From NCBI RefSeq assembly GCF_921293095.1, contig NC_060248.1, positions 13,286,744 to 13,350,743 on the forward strand: 64,000 nucleotides of DNA, written 5' to 3'. Within the stretch, counting starts at the first letter, position 1. The number at the start of each line of letters is the position of its first letter. Below the pieces are notes generated by a model. The model was not told the DNA's origin, did no database searches, and saw only the letters and a list, made by a program, of their open reading frames with translations. The position numbers and the translations under genes are program-made. The DNA comes from Ischnura elegans (taxonomy: Eukaryota; Arthropoda; Insecta; Odonata; Coenagrionidae). This document shows positions 1 to 12,100 of this stretch, one piece after another.

Positions 1-2290
1 AAAAAATTCTTTAAATGTTAAGTTACAGGAAGACGAGCTTCAATTAAAGGGATTTATAGGAAAATCAAAACACAAATCTAATAAAAACTAATTTAGTTCT
101 TGCTTTTATAAAAGTGCCTGCTTTGGTTGCATCACCAGAGTTCAAAGCATCGGGATTGTTATCACTCAACCCTGCACCGTCAAAAACCAATTTTTCTAGG
201 ACAATCACCAAATTCCCTGAGTTTTTCCAGGAGACCAGACAAGTACTCCAGGTTAGCAGACACCCTAACAAAAAGGTCTGGATTAAATCTAAATTAATAC
301 TTTCAAAAGCTACTTATACTATCCTAATGGGTGCACTTTCAATGGGGTAGCTGACATGTCATGCAGGTGAAGAATGTTAATGTTTAAATATTTTTAGCAA
401 CATATTCATGATTTGCCAAAAAATTATTTTTAAACAGTGTAGTTAATATCGACAGAATATGAAAAAAGTTTGGGTTGATTCTGTGGATCAGAATTAGAGA
501 AACATGATTCAGTATTTTTCAAATATTTAAATTTTACAGTTCCTACTAAAAAAGAAAACAACATAATAATAAAATGAAAGGATTAGGCATTAAAATGAGC
601 CAAAAATTATTGCTCAGTGAAAAGGAGTAGAGAGATAAGAAATACATAACATGATTTAGGGCATGTTTTTTTAATGTGATAAAATAAAATGTGCATGAAA
701 TACCCAAAAACTGTTTTAATAAAAGCGGTCTAGGGATATATTCCTCGAGGTGAATGTATCCATACAGAAATTTTGATCAAAATCGGATATGTGAAGGGCA
801 AATGGTTTATTGAATTGAGAAGTGATGAGCCTTATAACTATATAAAATGTATATCTTCTATTAGAGGTATGATCATAGCATGTATGGACATATTTGACTT
901 TTTGATAAGAGATCACAAAACTCAACATAAAGATACTTTTGAACAGAATCATAATTCATTAAACAATTATTTAGCCACCTTTGCATCAAAAATGCCATTA
1001 TTTAGATCAAATGAACAATTTTTGTAGAAAACTGAAACATTTTGCCATGTTATATTTCACTGTGACCAGGGCCAACATTTCAACTGGCTGGAATATGTCC
1101 AGCCACAAGATTCTCTGATCTGGTGGTGTACACGCATACAAATATCCTTACATGACAATGAAAGAGTAAGATTCAATAGTACATGAAAAAAGCACTGATA
1201 ACAAAATATGACTGGAGCGACTTCCTTTAATAGCTGAATTGGTAACTTGTAGTATATTAAAATTAATAGATGTTAGATACACTGCATTCAATTTGTAGCC
1301 TCATGACTAGTACAGGGGATCACAGCAATGGAACAAAATATGATAAAAAAATAACAACACTTTATAATGGATGCATTTGATGCAAATGAATATAAGTAAC
1401 TGAGATAAATATTTGACCATATTCAACAAACACTCAGGCAAAACAAAAGGCATCCTTTTTTTGCCATCATCATCACTGCCTCCACACATTCTACGCACAT
1501 CACTTTGTGGAGAACTTTGCTTTGAACATTCACCCATCACTCGGCTAACTTTCCAATGGACTTCCACTCCAATCTAGCTGTGTGTGGTGGGCAATTCATA
1601 CTTGCACATTGACTCTGATTTCATGATGATAACTCTCACAATAGGGGTTTCTCACGATTTTGCTACCATTTCTTTTCTACAATGAAAAAAAAGGTGAAAA
1701 GAATGAAGCCTTGAAGTTTGGTTGGAAGAATGTAAAATTCACACTAAGAGACTGCAGTTTTCATTTAATGCATTGCTTTAGCCGTGACTAGTGCTTTTAG
1801 AAACATGTATTTAATAAAGTCACATACAATGAGGTTATTTCTATTTTAAAAGGAGATAACTTGAACTCTGAAAGACCACCCCTAAGAAACTAAGTATGCA
1901 TCAAGATTATAAAGAAATAAAAACTAATTTTTTGTAGTACATATACAATAGAAGTTTATAAACTATTGATAAAAAACTGGGATCTCATTCTAAATATTCT
2001 GGAAATTGAATTTAAAAAGACAACATTTGTAGTTAGATTCTAAAGAAACGAGATTGTTTACCCTAGAAAATGTGTTATCTTCAAAGGAAGGAATTCACCA
2101 TGCTTAAATCATTTCACTTGACTGTGGGTTTAAAACCAAAATTGCATGATTTCTAGTCGATTATGTTGCCAGTTACACCACCAAGCCATCATTATTCAAA
2201 GTAAATAAATTCCTTAGCAGATTTGAACTGTACAAGCTGATAGTTCCCGCAGTCTGTATATCTAAATTGTAACGCAGGTGAACTCACAAT
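1..2290. other. No recognisable gene; downstream flank of FHIP2
   Basis: AT-rich sequence with only short chance open frames on both strands. I see no splice-framed exon, no transposon termini and no RNA gene here. It lies 3' of the minus-strand FHIP2 stop codon, so it is intergenic or distal 3' flank. Confidence 0.5.
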
Positions 2291-2380
2291 AACAGTGTCC
2301 GTAACAATCCATCAGATGCTACGTATAGAGCATGTTTCTGTATGGAAGGGAGGTTTGGACGTAGACAGCATCAAAGAAGA

Positions 2381-2632
2381 GAGGAAGCATTGGAAATGTG
2401 GTGCTGTTACAGAATGATGAAGATAAACTGGATCACCCAAGTAAGTAATGAGGAAGTTCTAAGATGAGCGGGAGAAAACAAAGTCTTCTGAAAACTGTAA
2501 GATGAAGACGGAAAAACTTAGACGGCCACATCATGAGACATTATGGCCTGATTGAAGACAATCATCGAAGGACAGGTAGACGGGAAGAAGGCCAAGGGAT
2601 GGCCCCAAATTAGTTACATTGGATGGTTTAAA
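2381..2632 (+). mobile_element. LINE relic, C-terminal end of the endonuclease/reverse-transcriptase ORF
   Basis: Plus-strand translation gives EEALEMWCCYRMMKINW, then NEEVLR, then after several stops and frame changes LKTIIEGQVDGKKAKGWPQ and ISYIGW. This is the typical C-terminal tail of insect non-LTR elements (mutated forms of EMWCWRRM..ISW, HIMRHDG, IIEGKVEGK..RGRPR). The frame is broken by at least three in-frame stops (after NEEVLR, after ENKVF and within the next segment), so it is dead. No poly-A tail or target duplication was located. Confidence 0.6.
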
Positions 2633-2678
2633 ACCACTTGAATAGCGCAGATTCCATTCGCAGATGCTCTCCTTGCTG

Positions 2679-2879
2679 CTAATATTTTTGGCTGCTAGGT
2701 GTTCCTAGTAGGGTCACTGTTGCACGAATTTTATCTTTGTTCCTTAATGTTGTGAAAAATATAAATGACAAGACACCAAACGGCCTCCCGATATCAGTCT
2801 TTGAAGTCTTCCTACTTTCGCACTCGTCTATAATTTTAATTTTGGTTTTAATGTTCAAACATTTACGTTTCCTGGACAT
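2679..2879 (-). pseudogene. pogo/Tigger transposase relic, CENP-B-type N-terminal domain
   Basis: A minus-strand frame starting MSRKRKCLNIKTKIKIIDE continues with CESRKTSKTDIGRPFGV and LRNKDKIRATV. This is the helix-turn-helix N-terminus of Tigger/pogo transposases and CENP-B-like proteins, whose pattern is KRKxLSxxxKxxIIxExExGxxKxDIxRxFGVxxSTLSTILKNKDKI. The stretch that should read STLSTIL is replaced by LSFIFFTTL, and the frame ends after about 66 residues. The DDE catalytic region is not visible next to it, so this is a truncated copy of a plain DNA transposon. Confidence 0.6.
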
Positions 2880-2899
2880 GATGCACTCACACAAACCAC

Positions 2900-5395
2900 C
2901 TGACACTACTACACCCCTGAGACTGAGTAAACTCCGCCCCTCCAAGCGACTAAACTCCACCCCTTACCCACAGCCAAACTCTCTGTTGCCGTGTGATTGG
3001 GCACACCCAGTCGACAGGATGGTAGACGTTTTTCAATCGCTCTCTTCTACTGAATATCTTTGCCTTGGATCGTGCTCAAAGGATTGGGTGCATTAAGTTC
3101 ACTCTTTCATAGTCTGAACGTTTTTTGGAAAGTGATTGCAATTATATAAATATTTCACTTAATGTACAAAATCTTCAGTTGGTCTGAAAAAAAAACCCTG
3201 GGTGGATTGAATATCTACAATAAAAGCACCGCATGGGAACGGATTAGCGGGGACACATATGCTGCATCGCAACATTCGGAGCGGAATATGATATTTGACA
3301 TAGGAGTCTGTACATATGAACTTTTAATTATTGCCTAGAGATTCAACGGCTCTTGTGTCGGAAATAGCATTTTTAATTGTGCTTGCATAGTACATAGGCC
3401 TTGAGGGTAGCCCACATCTAAGTTAAGCCATTCGTTTAAACAAATTAAAGGGATTGTGCGGAAGTGCATCACTTTTTTGCTGATATGATGTGAAACTTTG
3501 AATCGTACAGAATTTTGGAGAGTATGAAGAAGGGATAATGAAGATTCACCATGATTGGTCGCTTAGCAGGGGATTTCTGCTATCAGCACAGTAATTCTGC
3601 TTTTACAAATTCTTTTACAGTAGTTTACTCAGCAGTGATGGGTCCTCACTTGCCAACCTAAGGTTGATTGCTATTTTGCGATTTTGGTAATAACTGTTAT
3701 TTTCCTAAATGGAAATAGCTGACGATGCCTAGATGGAACTACATTCCTATGCATAAATGAAATATTGAAATAGCATCACTGGATAGCATGCAGCGACACG
3801 TAACCTAGCTCTAGCTTTCCATAAGTTGAAAGTTAATGTAAGGGCACCAATCTAACCATGACAAGCTAGCTTTCCACCAATATACCAAACACAGGAAAAG
3901 ATGGAAGGGGTTTCACTACAATGTAAGTTCCTACACTAAAGACACTATTAGTGACGAAGCCAGCGAAATAAGATGGTTGGGAACTGACTCCCTCTCCTGC
4001 TGTCATCCTCCTCCCATTCCCCTCCCTGGGAGAACTGGGCCTAACACAAGAACAATGTAAAATGGGAGCGTGCAGAGCATACTCACGGCCGTAAATCAAC
4101 TAAATGGTTAGACATAACTGGCTTTGGGTGTTGTTAATCAGACACACATCGTGTACTTTTAGATTAATAAACAGATAATACAAAACATAATAGTTAACGC
4201 TTGCTCAGCGGTGCAACACCCTCACGAAATATCTGTTGTAATACTGAGAATACACAATGGAAGGAGCTGTTTAACCTCCCTAAATATGATTTATTTTACA
4301 AGTAAAACATAGGCCATTTGGCAGTACAAAGACTATCACTCGCTAAAATGCGGTTCTCGTAAAATGCCGTACTCGCTAAACTGGGCTTCCACTTAAAATG
4401 TTTTGCTCATCCTGGAAGGATGCAACCTGCCAATCAACTCTGTATACCAAAAACATATTCACACATTACAATAAACCCACCATTTTCCTGTTCTCATCGA
4501 AGTCATTAAATGGAGATTTTACTGTAATTTTGGATTTCTGAGAGATTTAATACTATTGTATACATCAGGGGCCATCATATTTACGTCACTTGCCATCAAA
4601 TTGCTTCGAAAGAAATCCTTAAATTTAGCATCAAAACATTTTACAACCTCTGATAAATTAAACCACTCCAATTCAACAAAAATTATACGCCCCACTAAAT
4701 GTAAGTTTATGCATTCGAGCATCGTGAATGAATAAATTTATCAATTATCCATGTTTATAAGTTTAATTTACCTAGAGGGAAACTCTGGCATTAGGTAGAA
4801 CTTAACTTTTGAAGACCAAAAGACTAAATTAAATCAAGGGGATGTTTTTATGCAAATCTTCCATTTAAGAGATTACTATAGATTTCTTTTTTTGCAATTC
4901 ACACACAAATACAATAATATGTCCAAGTAAATGAATATCTAAGGAACAAGCCTGGGCAAAGTCGGTAAGGCATCTTTGCAGCTAAAAGAGCAAAGCACGA
5001 AGGTGGTCAACGAGGATGAACACACTCTGCAATAGTTGTTGAGTGCTCGAAATTGGGTTTCCAAGTACTCTGCCTGAGCATGGGCTGCCCACCTGTTCCT
5101 CCACAAACAAGATGTCAGCAAATATTCGTCACCAGTCGACTGATTAAGTATGAAGGTAGGTTAGAAGGGCTCATTGGATGGCTCAAACAGCTAGTGTTAA
5201 TTAAATAGCAAGTATGTAAGCATTGATTAGTTCACGCCCACCCTAACATCTCTCTTCCACATCTAAATACACTTTGCACGCAGGCAAAGAGCCAGAAATG
5301 TCGTTTGAAGAGGGTGGAGGAGGGGCCTGAAAGAGTGGCCAAGAGTGGTGTGCAAGTTGCATGCTAATACTGTTTTTTTATATCAATTGGGAAAT
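2900..5395. other. Intergenic stretch, no gene seen
   Basis: No supported exon or RNA gene. The only structure is a pogo-like element end near 4,330-4,525, listed separately. A 77-residue minus-strand frame at 3,866-4,099 has no family resemblance and lacks splice signals. Confidence 0.45.
4330..4525 (-). mobile_element. Possible pogo/Tigger-type non-autonomous fragment
   Basis: Read on the minus strand the segment begins ttacagtaaaatctcc, the typical start of Tigger-like termini, and runs through short repeated phrases (tttagcgagtacggcattttac, gagaaccgcattttagcgag). The opposite terminus is not clear, so the limits are approximate. Confidence 0.3.
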
Positions 5396-5401
5396 CAGAA
5401 A

Positions 5402-5480
5402 CCTGGATAGCGTAGTGGTGTTTGTAGTGGCCCGGAAAGCCTAAGGTCTGTGGTTCGATTCCCGGTCCAGGGGAATTTTT
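5402..5480 (+). repeat. tRNA-derived SINE, copy 1
   Basis: A tRNA-like head with an A-box-like stretch (tagcgtagtggt) and a B box (ggttcgattcc) sits at 5,409-5,464, followed by non-tRNA sequence. The phrases cctggatagc, cccggaaagc and gtggttcgattccc recur in the copy at 26,096, which identifies a family. It is not a functional tRNA because the acceptor stem and anticodon arm do not pair. Confidence 0.55.
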
Positions 5481-6092
5481 CTCAAGGCAATTCATGTTTA
5501 TAATGCTGAAAGTTAAGTTCAACATTGGCTATTGGCAGACATAAGGATATGCAACTATATTGAAAAATAGAGTGCCTCACCCTACGCTACCAGCCTTCTT
5601 AGCATATGTATCGTAGATTATCACCAAAAGAGTAAAAATTTTGGAGGACTCCATACCCTGGCTACCTATGGAAGCTAAATATCTTAAAAAAATTCAAAAA
5701 GCATTTTGAGATCAAAGTGCAACATTGGCTTTTTTGCTTAAAACTCACAACATAGCATCAACTTTGGATATTTGTTATCGTTAAAAATAAAATGTGGAAA
5801 GCATTACTCATGGCAAACCCCCATTATGAGAACTGCTCCAATTGCATACGTTTGAACCACCACGCACATGTGCTGCCAGGCACACAGCAGCACACAGCAG
5901 CAGTCTTACCCTAGAGAGGTCTTTACATGATCAGAGCGACAATTCTACTCAGCATATGGCACTTTCTCAGGCTACCAACCCTCTGCTTTTGAGTAGAGTG
6001 CCACTTGAGGCAATAAAATCATTATCTTTTACACACTCAACCAATATCCGACCTGCAATAGCCGATGAAAGTCCTAGTACAAGTTCACATTT

Positions 6093-6195
6093 CTACGATG
6101 AATAGTGGTATTTCACAAATGCAATGGCCACCAATTCCTTGCAAAATTCCTCCAGCACAATGACACTCTTCAGCATCCTTGCCTCCTCCTCATCC
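6093..6195 (-). CDS. FHIP2: FHIP2 exon 14 (C-terminus)
   Basis: Acceptor ttatttcag, then 34 codons ending [23 protein letters not shown] and TAG at 6,093-6,095. The last helix is almost identical to the vertebrate C-terminus, which fixes both frame and stop. Confidence 0.93.
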
Positions 6196-9100
6196 CTGAA
6201 ATAAATGCAAATATATAAGAAGGGGTGCCATTTCCAAAACTATATACAATTTAATAATAAGATACACATTCCGTCAAAATAAAATATATAATGACTTTAT
6301 CATGGTATAACACGTTAACATCTCACAGTCTGCTGAACTGGTTGTCTAAGTGCAAGAGGAACTTAAGGAGACCAAGGCTGCTTTAAACAGTGAGCTCTCT
6401 TCCAGCTGTGTGACACTCAGGACAACAAAATAAAAAATAACAAATAATAACTAAAACGATGAAATTGATGATGATAATGAAGAAGGCATGAGATTAAGGC
6501 AATAGAATTAAATTACTCCTTAACCTGAATAAAATAATTTTATTTATTTATTTATTTCATCACCAAAAACAGCACAAAGGCCTTTACATTGGCTGTTCCT
6601 AAATAAAAAATATATAAAAGATAACAAACAATAGCACAGTAAATGAAAAGTAACAGTAAACAAAATTTTTTAAACGTGAGAAGGGGCACTATTGATTAGA
6701 CAATGGTGAATTATTGAGATGGCATTTTAAGGTGGCTTTGTAACTAGTAGCAGAGGAAAATAGGTCCAGGGAAGGGATTTTCGAAGATTATACCACACAG
6801 AAACAGCACTGAAAGTGTAGGGGAAAAGTTACTCACAGGGTTGGGGGAGGCAGGGGGGGGTCGTCAGTCGCTCCAAGCAGGGCCCTCCGCATGCTGCTCA
6901 GTTTGCCCTCAAAGTCTGGCACAAGGGGCACCCTTGCAGCCATGATGTCAGCAGCAGTCTGCAGGGCAGCGTAAACCGTGGCACAGCCGGGGGCAGTGGG
7001 GAGCAGGGGGTTGAGCAGCCATTCGTGGAGGTGGGCGTGGGGGAGAAGGGCGAGCCGAGACACGAGCGCTGTCGTCTGCAGGTTTATCTCGTGCGCCTGC
7101 AACCACCCCTCCATTAGATACAATACCAACCATGCCTAACTCTACCAACAAATATTTCAAATTTCCAAATGGACACTCTATGAAGAGTTTATTTATCAAT
7201 GAAATCTAGTATTATGATATTCATTTAAAACATTCCATTCCCACAGCCTATAGACTCTCATGCCAATGTAGAGAGAAGTTTCAGACAAATTAAAATAAAA
7301 AATGAAGTCTCTTTCCATGAGAATAGGCAGAAAAAGTATTCCCACAAGCAAAGTGGAATACATTTCACCACCACTGGCACTTTCCAGATTACAATCACAC
7401 ACTCTGATAGTTGCATTCCAAATAGAAGGAAAGCATTTTTAAAAGGAAGGTCTTGGAAGCATGGAAATTCCACACAGCCACGACATCCGAAGTAATTTTA
7501 CAATGGTTTCCCACCAGAATGACCAGTCTATTCGCTCACCTGGTACGGCAAGTTCTCCAGCCGAGCAATGAGCATGCTGAGAAATGGGCCTTCGTCAAAC
7601 TGGGATGAGCCGACGTCAGCCTCTGGTCTCGAGTCGCAGCTGGTCAACTCGGCTGCCGAGTCGTCGTCTGATGCAATGGCTGCTGTCGACAACTGTGCCG
7701 GTGGGGGCGAAGGGGAGGGGGAGGGAGACGAGCATGGGGAGGATGAATCCTCCGACTCTGGACTCTTAGCCTCCCTCGGCCACGAGTACGCAGCGCAACG
7801 CACAAACACCTCACGATATTGCCTGCAAATCACAACATGCACCATAAGCCACAGTTTATATTCCATCCTATTACGGACTTAGGTCACTCATCTTCAAACA
7901 CAAAAATGTTAATAAACATTAAAAAAGTTCTTTTTACAATCATACTTACCACACTCATCATCTTCCATTGAATAAATAAATTCTTTGGAATCTTCACTGA
8001 CCTTAAAAATCCAAGTCTAGAACACCTTTCAATACTCCCTATCATTCATACCTCCTCAAAGCGTGGACGGTTTACTTCATTCACTTCATCTAAAACACGA
8101 TAAAAAATTCATATTCTCGATAAATTCTACTTGATAAATACTCACTATCCTCAAATTTTGAGCCCCTCCTCACACGAATGCAAACCCGCCACCCAACCAA
8201 CCTGTCAAAACTTTCATAAACCTTCCCCTATCAAAATTTACAAGGGCTTCTTTCCTCTATTCCATTCAGCCAGAATCAAATTTCACACCTGCTGAATCCA
8301 CTGCCATTGAGTAACTTAAAAAAAAGGACATTTTAATCGTCTTGTCAGATAAAGGCTGCATAGCTGTTGTACTTGACACCACCAACTACACAGCAGAATG
8401 CAAAGCCTGATTCACGCGATCATTTTTTTCGTCATTTTCGAGTGACCACTCGAAGATGATTGTCGCACGCAATTGTTTCCTGCAATCACTCTAATGATGA
8501 AGATTAACATCACTCTTTTCATCATTTGTCTGGTCGCTTTTTCCATTGCTGAAACACCATACCAGCCCATCAGACCTAAAATTACATACTAAAATTTTGT
8601 TAGGGAACCCACGCCTTGATGTAATAACAAACTAAAATCAAGTTTGTAGGTCTCAAAAAGTATCAAGGCATTGAGAAAGATGAAGTACATGACCTTGATA
8701 ACCCAATTTTTGATAGCTTTGATCAATGCCTCTATTTTTGTGAGATATGGTCCACCACAAACTCAACAACCCCTCAGAGTACAACCCTGTTCTGCCAAGA
8801 TATGGCCAACACATCTCATTTCCACTTCTACAGACTTCTCCTCCACATTGGAAGTGCATTTAGATGATTGAAATTTTCATTTTGTACATGGTAACAGTTT
8901 TATTCAATGATTTTATTTACCATCTTATTAGCAAAATGGATCTTTTTATTCCATTTTTTGTCTCTTTTTTTATATCATACCGTGAGATTTTTATTTAGCC
9001 CTAGTGATGACTTCTTTTACTTTGAATGATATTTCTGGTATTCCAGAGTAACGAAAAATATCCTGAGTGATTTTTGTCCATTTGCTACAAAATTTTATAC

Positions 9101-12100
9101 ATCATATCTATCACTATTTATAGATCTCATTGTAAATATTATTATTTATTTATTTATTTTTTGACGAGTTCCTTTGCCACCTGTACACGTGATCTTAAAG
9201 AACAGTAAACATTATTACAGTAACACCTCTATGTAGTGAACCTCTTCATATCATAAACCTCTATACTTCATACCACCTCTATGGTCCCGTCAGATTTACT
9301 TGTAAATTTATAGGCAAACCTCTTTGTAGAGAACCACTGTATCTTGTAAAACCTCCACTTATCATACCAAGGAGACACCCCTGAGACAGCCTAATTACCT
9401 CCGCAAATCATACTGAGACAACTAGAGACCAATAATGTACCCACGATTACATACAGGGAATGACATTTTCAGCGATAAATGTTTCAAGCTTATTTTTTTT
9501 TCTTATACACCTTTAATATGCTGTAATTTTCACGTTTATCATTAGTTATGGCCATTTTGTTCCATATCATCTATGTTTAAATACATTAGGATAATGGTTT
9601 AAAAGATAGTAGTGCCTTTCATTTCCGAAGGATATGAAAAAATGGTGCCCATCACTAAAACCCCTCTATAGTGGACCTCCATACATCAAATTGCCCAAAT
9701 TTTGGTCCCCTCCATTACGATGTAAAGAGGTTTTACTGTATTATTATCATTATTATTATTATTATTATTACCGATTGGCCTCCTGGATGTACTGCTCATA
9801 GCCACACGCTGATGAGCTGCTCCTCACCCCCTCCTCCTCTTCTTCTCCACTGCAGTCATAGTCTGCACTCTCCCCTCTCGACACCAAGTGGGATGGCTCA
9901 CAAGTGCGCAGTTGGTCTGGTAAGATGTTTAGGAAGCTGTCAGTGGGATGCAAAAGACAAAGCTTCAGTAACTCAACCACGTAATGCACAGCTCTGTAAA
10001 TGCCAAATTTTCAACCTGAGCTGTTTGCACCCAAATGGACCAAACCTTGGGAGTTGACTCAAATTGACTCCTAACTTAACCTTTAATATTTTACAATATT
10101 CATTAAATTGCCTTACCTACCCTCTCCCTGCTCATAAAATGCTTCTTGTTCACAGCAAAAACCGAGATCTTTCAGTGGCAAGCCAAAATAATGAACAATA
10201 TGCTCAAGAAATATAAACAATTTTTGCATTTTTCCACAAAAAGGATAATATTTTCTATAAAAAGATGGAAGAGTGGCAACTGAGTAATGAATGCCTCAGC
10301 CAAACTGCTTCCATTCTCCTTTGAATCCTTTCATCGAGGCTTTCAGTTCACTGTTAGAATCAGCACAGCTCTCCACAGAGGGATCATTGGCTCCGTACAG
10401 ACTTGCAAGACTTCTCAAGTATTTTTGCTTTACTTCGTGAGATGATAAGTAAAGGCAGGTATGATGTATTTTTTTGACGTATTATTTGTTTTAAAGAGTT
10501 CATAATTTTCCAATAGCAATCTATCAGCCTTGAGTATTGGGAAACTTAAACTTCTTGAGAAACTCAAAAGGATCTGGAATATAGAAAGAATGCTTGGAGG
10601 ACCATAATTTCACAGGCTAAGAAAACGCCTTGTCAGTCAAACACTTAGAGCACTCAGCATGAATTTGGGGTATATTGGTTTAATAAATATTTAATTCCAA
10701 AATGCATAAGCCCTATTGTACCTAAAGCATAATGGACCCAAACAGACTACCTTCCGCCATTTATGTGTAGCACCTTATCCTTCCTTGCATTCTTGAGCGA
10801 CTACAAATACATGTGGGAAAAATATTACTATGAAACAATCAAGTAAAGCAGAAGTAAATGTCATAAAATGCAATCCAATGTACAAGGGAAAATTATGCTT
10901 GGCTTCACTTTTGTCAAATGTTTTTTGTTGTCATAAAAGGCTAATTTTATTCAGATTTTTATCTATGTATTGTTATCAAATTTAATCCGTTAAATGTAAG
11001 TAATAATTTCCAACATACTAGAATCCACTTCATACAAAATACAATCAAGATACCAAATTAGAATTGAAATACAGACAAATAGGAGAAGGAGCAGGATTCA
11101 AAAGGTCAATATTTAAGGTCTGGCTGCAGTTGATTCCATTATATTCATGCCAATCGACAAAAATATACGCAGTAAAGCTAGGTAAATTTTTGCAAATCAT
11201 AAAAATGGCATAAAATATTACAATAACCCATGTATTTTTTAAATAAAAGGAAATAATCCACATAAATCAACAAAGGGAAAGAGAGGGATGGGAGTACAAA
11301 ACATGAAATAGAACAAGGCAATGGCGAGGTTAAAGATGGGGGACATCGTTGGGAGGGATGAATGGGACTGATGCTCAGAAACTCATGATGCCGCATCAAG
11401 CGCTCTACCAACTAATAACACATTTACCATGATTTCATCAGAAATCCATAGCAAACGTCATTAAAATCAAGAAATGGGTGAATATGTTGTAATTATAAGT
11501 CAGCATATATTTTGGCTCTATTGCATACAGTAAAAAACTTCTTTATGCTAAGATAATATGCATATTGTACAAAGAAAATTCTAAACAATGCTCAAAATGG
11601 TCATACACTGAAGTTGGGCATGGGGGAAGAAAGAGGACAAAACAATAGGAAGGGCAAAGGTATGTCATTAATAACTGCTAGCATATGCCCAAAAACACAA
11701 CACAGATAAACAAGAGTCATTCCAGAACTCACCAAGCAATGATTTCACTGATGTTATGAGGTGCAAGCGTTCTACTGGCCCTGAGGCATCCTGGGGAGGC
11801 TGGAGCTGCAAAAGGATATTAACATGCATTGCAAGCCCACAAAAATACACATTTTGAGGGAGTATAAATTTTTCTACGCGTGTTTTAATTATTTTAAAAC
11901 GCCTACCTATCCTGAGAAAAATTAGAGGTAAAATCTGTGCACACTTGTGGTGAATACAGAGGGTACCATTCATTAATTACTACAACAGTAATTTGATATA
12001 GGCTGTATAGGTAACAAAAAGAGTGCACCGTTATAATTCCAGGGTGAACAGTCTCAGTAACTTTGAGGTGAAGTGGCCCTATCTGTGTTCATTTAGGAGT

